From the NCBI GenBank assembly GCA_007449985.2, contig VIIQ02000048.1, forward strand, positions 1-64,000: a DNA stretch of 64,000 nt, given 5' to 3'. The DNA comes from Desmodesmus armatus (taxonomy: Eukaryota > Chlorophyta > Chlorophyceae > Sphaeropleales > Scenedesmaceae). The translations under genes and the position numbers were made by a program. This document shows positions 1-13,422 of this stretch, piece after piece (position 1 is the first letter of the stretch; each line of letters begins with the position of its first letter). The notes below the pieces were generated by a model. The model was given only the letters and a program-made list of their open reading frames with translations, searched no databases and was not told where the DNA came from.

Positions 1-186
1 GTGTGGGTGCATGAGACATGGCCACGAGACAATCCCGCTGGTACAGTCACATGCACTGGTAGAGTGACATGTCACAACTGCCCCCGCGGCAGCTGGACCA
101 AAATATGCTTCAGTGTGACCATACCATGCTAAGCTCTGTCACACTGATCCACGAGGCATACCAGAAATCTGTCACACCATCAACAG

Positions 187-3100
187 TCACGGGCACAGTG
201 GCTGGATGGGCACAGCAAACCACATGTGGTTGCCGCAAACATCTGCTGCAGAGCTGTAGCCCCAAGGCACAACGCCATCTAATGGGATATCGGGAACGTC
301 CAAGCTTCCTGTGCCCTGCTTGACGACATCAATGCCTTCCTCCTTCATAGATGTCCTGTCACCACCACCGCTGCTGTCTCCGTAGTCACTGCTGGCACCC
401 ACCACCGTCATGCCAACACCTGCAACCAGCACCGCCATGCACACAGCACATACATCATTGTGTCCCTGTGTATACATGCCTTGATGAAGCTGGAGTGGTT
501 GGGGGTGGCGGGGCAGCAACTGGGAGGCTGTATAACACTAGTACTAGGGATGGTATACTTGCCCCTCTCCCCCGCTTCCTGGTCTGGGGATGGGGTCATG
601 TTGGACTAGTGGATGTGCAGTCACCACCGAGCCTGCAATCGCATCTGCATGCACTCAACTATCAGCAGCCCCGTGCTGCCCTTGCAGCAGCGCATACCCC
701 ACACAAAGCTCACCAGGATATGCTGTGCGCAGCCGTTGGCCATACTGCCTTCGCCGCTGAAGCTGAAAGCAATGACAGCCCCTCCAGACTTGCGCCCAGC
801 AATCACGGGGTAGGTCAAATCCAGTTGATCCTTTGAAGCCACCATGCCTTGGTCTTCGCGGCTAAGGTGACAGATGTCTTGAGTGGGCTTGATAATGGCC
901 CAGTAGACTGAAGGGAGGCGGGTGGTGTTGGTGCCCCAGTATTCGCCAGTGACAAGGTACAGCAGACCCATGTATTGGCTGGCCTGCAGGGGAGAGACCC
1001 ACAGAGGAAGCGGAATGTAGGATCAGTGCGTACGTAGTTGGTGCGTAGCAAGATGTACGTGTGCATGGTGCATGTTTATGGGCAAGAAAGGCTGTCAAAG
1101 GCTAGACTGCTCCTATGTTTTCACTCACCAGCAAAAAACCCAGCTGTGTGTGCTGTGTGTGTGTGCGTGTGTACAACAAAGGCCAACAATTGCATGGGAT
1201 GGCTGGGGTGCTCTGTTTGAACTACTGGCAGGGTACTGTGCATCGGCTGTCATGCTTGCTGCCTGCTGAGTAGACGGGATGCACAGTGACTTGTTGCAAG
1301 ATTAAGAATAACAACAACAAGTAATTCTACATACAGTGGACTGTTTTCAGTAACCCTAGTGTGATTGGCGCTCCCCAGGGAACAAAATGCAGCTGTGCAC
1401 TCACCCAGTAGACCACACCACTGTGATTGTTCGGCATGCCCAACCCAAAATTTCCAGCTTCTGAGAATCCCTTCCATCATCCTTCGGGGGCTGCATGAGG
1501 CAAACACAACAGCAGGCAATGCAATACAGTGAGGCTGCAAGCAGTACTACTAGTAGTCCAAGCCAATGCAGTGAGTGTATTGCTGTGCTTGAATTTTCTG
1601 AGAACAGGGCCTACAGTCACAGTGGATGGTGTAGCCCCTAGCAAGCAGCAGCAATGTTTGACACCCAGCTGGCAGCAGCAGAATCCCCCTGCTGTACAGC
1701 CGCTCTGCATTGGCGGGGCAGGAGGGCTCTGCAAAGTGGCTACTGCTGCCCCCAGCACTGCACTACTGTTTTTGTTTCTAGGGGGCAACGACCCCACCGA
1801 CTGGCCACATGCACACAACAGCTCTACAGCTTCAAGGAAGCCCAGCATTCCATCTTTCCATGCAGCGAGATGCCTGCAATGCACTGCATGGCGCCACATA
1901 CAGTACGGTTCAGAAACTGGGGACAGGTCCCAACCTCGGCACCAGCCAGCGAGCCAGGGGCTCATGAGGGTGCCCAGCGGGCCGACTAACATACCCCACT
2001 TTCTCAGGTCAGGTGTGAGGGCAAACAAGACAAGTTACCTGGTGCATGAGTGGGATCCCATCGGTTGTTGTGTTGTCGTTGGCAAAGTCAGCACCCTTGC
2101 CAACGACCACTGCCTTGATTTGGGGCGCAGTCTCGACAGAGCACATCTTCTCAAGCGGTACATCTTGTGTCAGAGTGGCGACACTGAGGTGGCTGTGGCT
2201 GACCTGCAGACACCAGCAGTACAAAGTGTTTTGTGTGTTTTCTGCGTTTGATACCTGCAAATGGAAGTGACGGCTAGCAGTACAAAGCGTTGAACTGTAC
2301 CTGCAACTTGAGTCGACTGCTAGCAGTACAAAAGGTTGAACTGCACCTGCAACTTGAATGTGAAGCTGTCGCTGCTGAGCATGCGCACCACAGCAGCGGT
2401 CTGCAGGAAGGAGCCAGCTGCAGGCATCCTACTTGTACCCACAATGCAGCCATATCTGAAACATCAGGCAAACATTGTGCTGGCTGGGTCGTACCTTCAT
2501 TGCAAAAAGGGGCTGATCGTCCAAATCGTCCTTGGTTTGTGGCCTTGCGGGTGTGATGTAGCTGTTGAATGTTTCATACTTGTCTTCCACCATTGCCAAC
2601 TCATGCTCGGTCACAGAGCGGTACCTGCAGAGCGCAGTCACAGCCCAAGTGAGTGGTGTGCTGTTGTGCGCTTCCCTGTTGCTCTCAAGCCTGAAACTGT
2701 AAGTTCACCACGCTCCCTGTGTCACATCAACAGATAGCCTGTGTGCGCATTGCGCTTGAAACCAGCGGTTTGGTGCCCGCACACCAATGGTTTCAGTACA
2801 GGGGGGTCATACATAGAGCCTGCACCCTGTCACGCTTTTTCCCCATCCATGTTTCAGTCAGCTGAGTGTGATGCACGCAAGCTTCCCTGGGATCTGCACT
2901 GAAAAACAGATCTTGATCTGGGTGTGCGCATGCATCAAAACGCTCTGGGAACGGTCCTGCGCTACGTACCAGGAGCGGTGCGCAAAGTACACGGCTGCAT
3001 AAAGTTCTGGATCCTGCCTGTCAGGGTCGTTCATGCTGGGTGGCTCGCACAAGGCCTCCTTGGAGAACACAAACAGTGCTGCCAGCGACTGGCGGATGGG

Positions 3101-5719
3101 AGGTAAAGGCTCGAATCCGTCAGGGTCAGTCACGCAAGTGGGTGCTCCAGCAATGAAGACAGCTTCCTTGCTGTAGGATATCTGGGCAACGCAGGGAACA
3201 GACAGCCATTTGTGTCATGCGCTAAAGGGGCCCAGGCATGTACGTGTGAAGGTGTCGACTGAAGAAGCCACCTGAATGGCAGCGTGGAAGTGCACTTGTG
3301 ATGACCAACCGAGGCTGTGTCCTGCGCAGACTGGTGCCTGAAAGGTTGCATTTGCTTCTTGTGCTTGAAGACAAGCATGGTCCAGGCCCGTCTTCGTGCA
3401 ATCCCCATTTTGTGGTGGGAGGATGGTGTGTGTCACCAGAGCGGGGCTCCCACACGCTGACCATGCACAGGGCAATCAGGCAAGCGCAACCGCCACAGCC
3501 CAGAGGCAAAGCCTCACTAGTGAAATACCCCTAACAACCCTCTCCCAGGTAATACCCCTACCTGCAAGTTGGAGAAGTGAAAAGCCTCAGCTGCTTGCTC
3601 GTCGCAAACCCCCACTCCCTGTGCCACATCCGGGCGCAAGTTCAGTGCCCAGATCATCCACGGTCCCAGCGGGTTAGCTGTCAGGGATGACGCCACAAAG
3701 ACCGGCGGGTGCCGTGCGACATTCGTACCCACGGCGAATGTACTCCACGCGAGGACGTACCGCCCCTTGTCGTCGTCAAAGTACGCGGACACGCGAGAGA
3801 CGCCTAGGTTGGTTATGTCGAGGTATGTGGTAGCAGCCATGTCCATGAGAGGGACCTTGGTTTTAGTGACTCGGGCTTCCAAGTTGCCGTTGCGCTCTGC
3901 TGGGAAGATCTCTGCTTGGGCGTTGACGGCATGCAGGACAAACACCAGGTCTGCAAGGGTACAGAGGATCAAGGGGCAAAGCAGTGGACAGCAGCAAAGG
4001 CGTCAGGTTGGAGGTCTCGTGTCCTGTGCACGGTGATAGCTGTAAGGTTCGGGTGTGCTGACTGCCATGCTTGTGCGTCCAACAAAGTGTGAGTGGGAGG
4101 GACAACTGACAGCAGCAGAGTGCCATGGGATGCATAACATGCCCCCCTGCTGAGCTAGCCCTGCCTGGGATGTGTCAGTGTGCATGCTGCAAGCATACTA
4201 GCAGCCAACTTCGCTACATGTTTCTTATGCTCTCAACAGGCAGTGGGGTATGAAGTTCACACATGGCCCCTGCTGCATGCTCTGCTTGTGACAGTCAGAC
4301 TGCGGTAGCTGCGCGGCATGCTCGGCTGCTGCTGCTGTCCCTAAATACGCTGCTACCTTATCACAACAGACTGCAGCTTGCATGCTGCCAGAGGTTGCGG
4401 CTCATGCCTGGCTGGTACTTCAGCTCTGCGCACCTTCGTCAGTAGGGTGGTGTCCAACGGCCAGAGCCTCGCTTGGAGGTACAGCAGCAGAGTCATATGT
4501 TCCCAGAAAGCCCTTGTCTGCAGGAAGGCACGCAGTCAAACCACAGTGAGCAGGTAGGTATAAGCAAGTATGCAGCGCATGCCCCCTGAACAGTCAGCCC
4601 CTCTGCTTGCAAGATATGCAACAAAGACCCCGCCGCTACAAGTCTGCTAGAAGTATGCTGTTGGACAGGAGTCGAGTGCTGCCAAGCGCAGCCCCTTGAA
4701 CCATACCAAGCACGTCAGTTGACGCGGCTAGGGTGCGTCCTGTGTCATCCTGACTGCAGCGCACACGCTGGCTCCTGCTGATTGTTGCTGTGGCTGCCGC
4801 TAGGGCTCAGCAGAGGTGCACAAAGGTCGATGCTGCAGTGAAAGCCAGCTGGGCCTGATACTGTGTATGACTGCACACCTATCCCGTACCTTGCTGGTCG
4901 ATGCTTGTTGGCAGCAGAAGCTCTGGTGCAGTGACTGCTGTGATTGCCGCCTTGACATCACCCGTGCTGAGTGGGGCCGTTTGGATGTGTTCACGTGCTT
5001 GGGCGGCTGCGGACAGCCCTTCTGCACTGTTGAAGGGTGAGGCTGGAAACTGTTGGAAGTCTGGTCGTGGAGTTGCAAGAGCTGCAAGCTCTCTCCAGGA
5101 GAAAGTGGCGTGTGCCAAGTACACTGCATGCGCGGCACACACAGGTGTTGGGGTGTGACTCCAAATGCACTGCTGTGTTGACACACATGCAGGGGTTGGT
5201 TGTGTGTATAGGTGCCACAGTGCTTGCTTTGAAGTTTTTGGTAGGCCGATTGCTTGGGAACCCGCAGTGCTCGCTGTCATGTTGAAGTAGGTCCAGTCAG
5301 CTGCCAGAAGGGTGATGCTGAACCCAGATGGATTTTTTCTGTTGCATATGAAGCTGCTTTCAGAGCCTGCTGAGTTGAATGGGGCAGAGACTTGCCAATG
5401 TGCCATGACTGACTACTGCAACAGTCCGGCACAACAGTCACAACAGTCATAGCTTGCAGCAGCCTGGTGCCCGTAGGGCTGTCTTACCGTCCTTTACGCT
5501 ATCAGCTGGTTGAGAGTCCGGGCACTCGTGGCCTCCCTGGTCCCCAGAGGAGTCCTGCTCCCATGAAGAGCCCCCAGAGGAATCATAACCGCTGTCTCCG
5601 CTCGAGGCTTGCGATGTTTTGGCTGGTGCCGTGCTGTTGCCTGCTGCATGAATGACGCTGGTTAATCCCGATAAACAAAGCAACACAAGCAAGGCCACTG
5701 CCTCGCCCCGCTGCTTCAT
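187..5719 (-). CDS. Secreted protein of unknown function, beta-propeller-like (10 exons)
   Basis: Spliced model on the minus strand: 5488-5719, 5262-5366, 4890-5060, 4434-4517, 3562-3950, 2970-3181, 2495-2624, 2039-2203, 714-983, 187-315, giving 628 residues with every junction in phase. The N-terminus (MKQRGEAVALLVLLCLSG) is a clear signal peptide, followed by a Ser/Gly/Asp-rich acidic linker with Cys. The rest has repeated aromatic/hydrophobic strand patterns such as SAYFDDDKGRYVLAWSTFA, QISYSKEAVFIAGAP, AALFVFSKEALC and GAVIAFSFSG. These resemble blades of a secreted beta-propeller, which is an inference from pattern only. I do not recognise the family. The donor ending exon 2 (5261, GTTCCC) is weak, and an extra exon in the long intron 984-2038 cannot be excluded. 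The central exons from 2.0 to 4.5 kb are the best supported. It is divergent from the phosphorylase gene. Confidence 0.7.
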
Positions 5720-6671
5720 GGCGAAGACTCAACCACTGGGAGCACTTGTACGTGGCTTACGGGTATGATTTTACATGTGGTGAAGCATTTGTTTTACTTA
5801 TTCGGCTGCCGTGAGTTTCAGGCCTGGCTGGAAGTCAACATGAGTCAGCTGCTGTGAGTTTCAAACACTCATTGTGCTGCATTTCAATTTCAGAGTTCTG
5901 CGGCTACCTCAACGGTTGCATGGTCAGGCAGGTGATGCCTTGGATTCCCTTACGGCCCGCAGCTTGCAAAAATGTTTGCTTGCACCAGTCTGGAGGCCAA
6001 GACAAGGGGACGTGCCGTGGATAGTGCCTCCTTCTACATGCGTGTCGTATCCTTACTCATATTCCCTCTTGATGAGGCTCCACAAGGAAGTCACCCACCA
6101 GCACGGATGGTCACCCGCACCCCCAATTACGTACAGTACCTGACTCACAAGAGAGCCTTGGAAAAACCATCCGCACATGAGCACCAAGCTCTGCGTCACT
6201 CCCAATGCCATGCCGGTGTGTGTGTAGTAAGTTGTGGTATGCATGTCATGTAGCAGTGGGCGAGTACGGTGCTGTAGGCCCCTGTCCTTTGACAAAATGG
6301 AGGGGCCTGCCAATGCTTGGAACGTCAAAGGTCCCTGTCAGCACGACCCACGCAGTTGAAGTAACAGCTCATTGACTGCGTCGCCATCCACCACGCTGAG
6401 CTGTCCTTGGACTTCAACTGTCATCATTATGTAATGACAGTGTGTAGCGATATTAAGCAACGCCTACGAGATTTGGTACTTTTTTGCAACCAAGCTCTCT
6501 ACGGACTAACTATCTATCTTTCTGTCGGTGGCGAGTCAGCAATAGTTCTTCCCCAGTCCCTATGCTGCGTCACTGAATACAATCATAATTGCCAATTGGT
6601 AATACCAGTTCCAATCACAGACACATTGAGAGGGATAGACCGGCGACCTTCCAGCAGTGTCTCAACACACC
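5720..6671. promoter_or_regulatory. Divergent intergenic region (secreted protein / uridine phosphorylase)
   Basis: About 950 bases separate the start codons of two divergent genes, so this must hold both promoters and 5' leaders. A local duplication is visible: the phrase ctgccgtgagtttcaggcc near 5808 is echoed by ctgctgtgagtttcaaac near 5850. No RNA gene and no convincing ORF was found. No TATA box can be assigned. Confidence 0.5.
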
Positions 6672-9600
6672 ATGCCTGTGCTTCACCAGCAGGCTGTGCA
6701 TAGGCAGGCACAGGCTGCAGTCACTCCAGCACGGCCCAGCAGACGAACATCATGTAGAGTGTGAGTGTAGCAGTCTGCCAGGGCCAATGTCCCTGCTGGC
6801 ATGGCCAGGACCAACAGCAGTACTGCAGGCTCAATACACTGTCTCCTTTGCATGATGCAGACGTGCCACCTTGGACACCACTGTACGTCAGCTGAAGACC
6901 ATCATAGACCCTCAGAAACGTGTGACTGACTACAAGAACGCAAACTTCCCTGTGGATCAGGAGGGCAGGACACTGCACCTTGGGTGTAAGGTGTGATGCT
7001 GGTCCCGATGCTGTCTTGACTCATGGAAGCTGGATAGTGTGCAGCAAGGTTAGCTTGGTTTGTCAGTAGGCTGGAAGCAGCTGCCATGCGCTGTAGCAAC
7101 GATTTCACCACACATCAACCTGTTGTGTCACCTGCCCTGATTGGTCACCATGCCCCTCACTGGTGCTTGTGTTGTGCACATGTACTGCACACTGACCAAC
7201 ACCCTATGTGTTGCAGCATGGGGAGCTCGCCAATCGCATCTTGTCGGTAGGCAGCATGGACAGGGCGTTGCTGATTGCTGACAACCTGGAGGGGCCGGAG
7301 GGTGAAAAGTTCCAGCATCTGTCTGGCAGAGGTTTCCTGACCATCACAGGTGGGCCCCGCAGCACCTACAGGTTTGCAGCACTGACCACTAGCATTGCCA
7401 GTCTGGCAGCAGCAGCAGCACCATGGGAACATAGCAGGAGCAGCTTGGGAACAAGCCAGCAGGCCGCTTCCATAGCACATCAGCAGCATGGCTATGTGCC
7501 ATAGCAGCAACAGCAGCAGCATGATGATGGGTGTGCAGGTGCCATCAGCCGTGGCTGTGTGAATCTCTGGGCGTCTTCATCAGCTGTGCTTCAGGGATGG
7601 GTGCAGCAGCAGGCAGGCAGCAGCCAGCATGCCAGGCAGGGTCCATGCAGGCAGCTGGGCTGTGCCCAGCTTCTGTCTGTTCGGCCAAGTGCTGTCAACA
7701 GCTAAATGCTGCCAGCTGCATGTGTGCCTTGTGGCCAAGCCTACTGCTGCTCTCTAGCCAACGACAGCACAGCTTAGCATTGCAGCACCGCCAGCCTGTT
7801 TATAAGTTATGCAAGCTCTCACATGCGTGATGCCCACCTCTTGCGTGACCTAAGGGAGCCCAGCATGCTGTGTGCTCGATCTGCGCATCCTACATGGGCG
7901 TGGCTGGTAGCAGCAGTGGTGTACGCGCTGACACAGTTGTCAAGACCCCTGCTTGCCCGCAACCCCTTGCTCAATTGCCGGAATCTCCTTGGTTTGCCAC
8001 ACAGACAGCACCCGCCTCACTCTGTCTATCCGCAAGTTCCTGCCATGCTGTGCTGGACCTGACTTTACCTTCTCCTGCATGTTCTGTGCGCAGGCCTGTT
8101 CAGTGGCGTGCCTGTGTCCATCATCACCACACTTATGGGTATGCCAAACATGGACTTTGTGGTGCGGGAGGCTCGCGCTGCTGTCAGCGGCGACATGGCT
8201 GTAGTGCGGTTGGGCACATGCGGTGCGCTGCGCCCCCCAGCACGCTTGGGCAGCTTCATGGTGGCCTCACCAGGAGCAGTATGTGTGAGGTGAGTGTGAC
8301 ATGGGCAGTTGGGGTGAGGCATGTGTGACAAATATGAGACTTGTGTGACATCGGCAGTACAGGTGTGACAGGTGTGACATAACGATGTCAGTTTTGGCCG
8401 ACTTCAGCAGAGGCAAGTAGTAAAGGGGCAGCGATGGGAGTGGGTAAAGAGTGCTGGCTCTCAGGTGCTCGCTGGTGTTGCTTTTGCTGTCACAGACGTG
8501 ACCCTGATGCGTGGACGCATGCGGACGGGCGGCCACACTACACAGTGTCGTCTCCAGTGCAGGCCAGCCCTCAGCTGGTGCAGCAGCTGGTTGAGGCTTG
8601 CACAGACCAGGTAGGGGGGGCGGCAAATGAGTAGTGGGGGAGGGCTCCTGTGCTTTGTTTTGTGCAGCACACGTGTGGGGACCCCTTGCAGGACCTGTTC
8701 ATGTGCATGTGCACCTGCCTGTACGCGGATGGATGTTATGATTTTGCGTTGTGGATAGTTCCTATCGTCACTGTGTGGGGGCATCAGCGCAGGCACGTGT
8801 ACGTGTGGTTCCAGCAGCTGAAGGTTGGGCATGCCAAGCATGGGCTGCGTGTGTGTGGTTCGACACTGAGGTCACCGCACAGCTGTATGGCAGGAGGCAT
8901 GCGTACGTCACACCAGGAGTGAATGGCGACCTGCCACCCATCATCATGTATGTCTGTCGCGTTGGTGCATTGGTAGACACCTGGTGTGCCTGCCACACGG
9001 TGCCTGATGGTGTGGGTGTTGTGTGCTGGTGCAGGTTGGTGCTGGTCTGGTGGTGCAGGGCCTCAACGCAACTGCAGACAGCTTCTACAGCAGCCAGGTG
9101 AGCAGAGCTGCTGCACATATGCATGATTGCATCAGTGAGTGAATTCACTCGAACGAGCAAGTGAGCGTGCGAGTACGCCTGTTGAGCAACCACGGTCTGA
9201 GAGGGGTTGTGCATGGCTAGCAGCCCCCCCTGTCAAACCTTCCATGTGCCCCTCCCAGTCGGGACTGGTGTGCTGCTGTGCTGTGCTGTTGCGCTGTGCT
9301 GTTGCGCCGTGCCCTGTTGGCTCTTTGTGCAGGGCCGCACCGGGCCTTACTTCCAGGACTTCAACCAGGACCTGATTGAAGACCTGCTGGCACGATACCC
9401 CAACCTGGTGAGTGGTGTTGGTGTTGGTGGTGCTGCCCTGCTGCTACTGTTGTGGATGGTGTCGGTGTGGCAGCAAGCATGCTGCCCATGCGCAAAAAGA
9501 GAGTTGTGTTTTCATCGGGTCAGTACTTGTCAGTGTCTGGAGGAAGAGATGGGCACCTTTGTGGGTGCATGTCGTTTCTCTGCTGTGCTGCATTGTATTT

Positions 9601-10521
9601 GTCTTCGCAAACAAGATTCCCTGATGTAATGCCATGTCCCATGTGCAGCCGCATGCCCTTTTGGTGCTCTGAGTATGCGCTGGTGTGCTGTGTCGGTGTG
9701 TGCTGTGCGCTGAGCAGGCCAGCTTGGAGATGGAGACCTTCCACCTGCTGGATCTTGCCCGCTGCAGCGAGGGCGACAGCATGCAAGCAGCGGCCTTCTG
9801 CATAGCAGCAGCAGAGCGATACAGCAACAAGTGAGTGTTTGGACAGCATGCCTGCTTGAAAGCAGCAGCGGTGGACGAGCTGCTGTTTTGGTGGCGCGCC
9901 TGTCAGTGTTGCGCAGCAGCAGTACCAGGCTGCGCTCCTGCCGTCCTAGTGTCCTCAGTAACTTGGGTCTTTGGTCTTGAAACAGCAAGCCTGGCGCGTG
10001 CGTAGCGCGGCCTGCAGCGCAGAGCGCTGTTTGTTGTTGGCTTCCTGTACAGCTGTCAGCCGCTTGCACGCCAGAATGCCACGCGACTGCAGGCACAGTC
10101 TTCACAGAGCCCTCCCCACGATGCGACGAGTGCTGCTGGACTCTGCCGTCTCCTGTACTGTGTCGTAACGTGTCAAGCACATGCTTGATCGGGGTTACAG
10201 GACCATCATCTGGGTTACAGGACCGAATGACGTCATACATCGTGTGCCTGTCTGTGCAGGTTCATAGGCAAGGAGCTCATGACTGAGCGGGAGCGGCAGG
10301 GTGGTGTGGCAGCGCTCACTGCGCTGGTGAAGACCCCCCTCAAGGGTGCTATCGGCGCAGACGGGTACGCAGCCAACAACGGCAGCAGCAACGGCAACGG
10401 TGCAGCCAACGGCAGCCGCAGTGGCAGTAGCCTTCCAGTGCTGCCGCCGGATGCATATGTCTGGGTGCAACCAGCGAAGGTATCGCGCAGCAGCAACGGC
10501 GCAGTGCGTCCAGCACACTGA
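6672..10521 (+). CDS. Uridine/nucleoside phosphorylase (9 exons, 391 aa)
   Basis: Exons 6672-6760, 6861-6990, 7217-7349, 8094-8289, 8496-8610, 9035-9097, 9333-9407, 9718-9830, 10260-10521 join in phase into 391 residues. Family features in order: HGELANRILSVGSMDRA (phosphate-binding region), SGRGFLTITG, MPNMDFVVREARA, VRLGTCGAL, SSPVQAS, LNATADSFYSSQGR and SLEMETFHLLDLA. The last two contact base and ribose in the PNP/UDP phosphorylase family. The expected reaction is uridine (or another nucleoside) plus phosphate giving base and ribose-1-phosphate, in nucleoside salvage. The start is an ATG in an ACACCATG context, and its exon ends at a perfect GTGAGT donor. The last exon has a Gly/Asn/Ser-rich insertion of about 30 residues near the C-terminus that the enzyme core does not need. 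Substrate preference (uridine versus purine nucleoside) cannot be read from sequence alone. Confidence 0.93.
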
Positions 10522-13422
10522 AGTGCGCTGGGGGTGATGTATTGAAGGTGTGTCGTGTGACTTTTGCGTCACCCGTCACGGTAGAAGCTGCGCAGTCACG
10601 GGGAGGCGGCTGCTGTAGGAGCGGAGCAGTGTTTACGTTTTAGGGTCTGGCTGCAAGCAGCTGTTGGTGCGCTGCATTGCGCACTGTTGTATCACTATGG
10701 TACATACGATTAGGACCTTGTTGTTGCACATGCATGTATGCACATACATCAAGACAGGGAAGTGCTTTGGGCTACTGCAGCGCAGTACAGTTTGCAGGAG
10801 CATCACATCCCTGATCATGCTCTTGACGTGGCGGCATGTAGAGCATGATGTGTCTGCACTGGGATCTTGCAGTCCTTATCTTTCCTGCAGTCGATGGTAT
10901 GCACTGCCACACACGCCCCCTTGTGACCGGCTGCATGTTGGAGCGGTGCAGCGAGCAAGTGGGGCTTGTACCAACATGGGGCACCAGCTGTGTGCACTCG
11001 TGTGCACTCGGTGCCCACTGAGAGCCACTTTCCCTTTGGGAGCAGACGAGAGTCAGATACATGCTGAGCATAAGCGCATGCCAGCGTAAAGACATTCAGA
11101 GATGCATGAGCAGGGCAGCTTGTAGGCAGCTGTATGTTGTCCAGGCTGCCGTATGGTTGGTCTGATTCAAGCTCAACAGCATTTGTGCCGCGTCCTGATG
11201 TGAGTGGCAAGCAGTCGTGCTGGGTGGGCGCAGCAACAGGCAGTGTGTGCGGCATCGAGGCCTTGCCGCTCTTGGGCCGTGTGATGTTGCGGTGGGTACT
11301 GTTGCAGCATGTTGCATGCCTTGGATGGCTGCCACAGTGTGGGCTACTATTGCAGCCTCCATTTTGTTGGCAGGTGTGCGGCATGCTGCGGGATGTCTAT
11401 CTGTGCTTGTGCTGGGCGGGGTGTGGGTGGGGGGGGGGGGGTTGAGTGTCAACAGGCAGGAAGTACAGGCAGTTATATGACAGCGCCTGGACAGCATCGT
11501 TCTAGCAGAGTACTGAGCTGCAGTGTAGCCTGAGAATGTGCGCCAACCACGCACATCACAACTGTACGACTGTGTTTTCTGCAGATGGACCTGTCATCCT
11601 TCTTATCGGCTGCATGCACGTTCTGGTGACGCGCTGTGCATGCTACATGTACGGCAGGTACCACTGTACTACTGTTACTGCAGTGCAGCTAGCAGCTGCA
11701 GAGCTGACCAGACAGTTGTGCACTGCATCGTCTGTCTGGGCCTGCTGTTGGAGTAGGGTGCATGCAGTCAGCAGCAGCCACAATGTATGTGTGCTTGATC
11801 TGGTGGTCATGATGTACCACTGGTCCAGTGGTTGATGTGAGCTATTGGCACTGCGGCGTTTGTGCTGAGCGGTATGCCAGCAGAAGCAGTGGCTGTGTCT
11901 TGCTTTGCACCATGCTGTGCTGTGGGGCTGCAAAGCCTTGCGCACATTCACTAGATGTGCCATCGGGTGTGGAGAGTGTGCATAGAGATGAGGGTGTGTG
12001 AAGCGGAGCGTATGCAGTGGGGTGGAACCTGCTGCAGTTGATGCCTTGCGATGTGGCATGTGTCAGGGAGAGGGACTTGTACCAACAGTACTCGGGTGTG
12101 GCATGCGCTGTGTGCAGTATGTCAGCGCTGCTGTAAAAGCAACCGATATGAAGGCAGGGGTGTTTCTGCCACTGTTTCAAGCACCCTGTGACCACAAGCT
12201 ATTGACATGCCAGCATGTTGTAATGTGGCAGTCCATCACACCAATGAAGCTGCTACCTGGGCTATAGGGACCACTCACATGGATGCTCGATATGCTCAAC
12301 ACTCTTTGGCAAACCACCAGCTTACATGTAAGGGCCACAGTAGGAACACATCCACACCTATGGCAACACAGTGACTTCAGGACTGGGGCTTGGCGAACCA
12401 ACCATCACTCTGTGCTGTCACACCCTTGACATAACGTCGCTGCGCCACATACCAAGAGACCCAACTCCAAACATGTTGCCCCATGCCGTTTCATGCCCTC
12501 AGATGGCATTGCATGCTCATCCTTCTGCAGCCAATCAGCTGCCCAAGCCGCCTGTAGAGCGCACGCTCCACCACCACCACCCCTTGTTCTGCTCTCCACA
12601 GCGCTTGCTTCCGCAAGGCTGGACTAAGCACAGCAATTGGCATAAGGCAGCCTCAGCTGCCCATAGCTGACACAGCAGACACAAACTGCCGCCTGAACCC
12701 TGCACTCTGATGGCCAGCCTGTAAAAGAACACTATCTGCTCTATACAGGGCACAAGGAATACACTCTTATAGTACAAAAGGCCGTATTGCCAAATGGGGA
12801 CACACTGCCACTGGCAGCAGCAGTCTGCAGAGGCAGCACAGCAGCAGCACCCACCCCGATGCAGGATACCCAACACCGCACACCACCTGCAACTGCTGTC
12901 AGGAAGTCTCTGTGCATGTACTGGGCCTCACTGCGTCATACAGCAGTACAACCAACTGTAGCTGGGGTGGGGCACAGCTCCAACCACACAACAATCTGCA
13001 GCTCAACGGTCGCATCAACATCAAAACGATCGCAACGCACAGCCAGCCTTGCAAAGTGTGCCTCCAGCAGGTCCTACTGCTGCAGTGACAGCACAGCTCA
13101 TACAACCAACTGCCAAGAGGCGTGTCGTGCCACAAGCGGCCCAACTGCAGGATCTGTGAACCCCCGAAAGAATGCCGAAACAGCTGCATGCCTGCATGCA
13201 CACTGCTGGCTGATGCTGGCAGCTTCAACAGGTGGCACCATGCTGCATGCGCCAGTCGACCCCTGCCGGCTCTCGCGCAGTGGCATGCGCGATGCTTGTG
13301 ACCGTGCTGCATGCGGCCCCTGGATACTGTTGGCTGCTGCGCAATGGCATGCACCATGGGTGGGCACTGCGCCAGGCGGTGCTCCACTGCCGCTGCAGGG
13401 CGCTGCAATGATGCGCGTGTGG
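10522..13422. other. Convergent intergenic region, no gene seen
   Basis: 2.9 kb between the stop codons of two convergent genes. Open frames here (up to about 225 codons at 12787-13464) have no recognisable domain, and one runs across the last ISCA2 exon. The left part (to about 12.2 kb) is G/T-rich and the right part A/C-rich on the plus strand, as expected for 3' regions of the flanking genes. A run of 13 G lies at 11429-11441. Confidence 0.6.
12322..12331. terminator. Palindromic TTACATGTAA, possible two-way poly(A) signal
   Basis: TGTAA is the common poly(A) signal of chlorophycean algae. Here TTACA and TGTAA abut, so the same ten bases read as a signal on both strands. The site sits near the point where strand composition flips between the plus-strand phosphorylase and minus-strand ISCA2. 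Use by either gene is inference; it would imply 3' UTRs of roughly 1.1 kb (ISCA2) and 1.8 kb (phosphorylase). Another TGTAA for the phosphorylase occurs near 12133. Confidence 0.3.
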
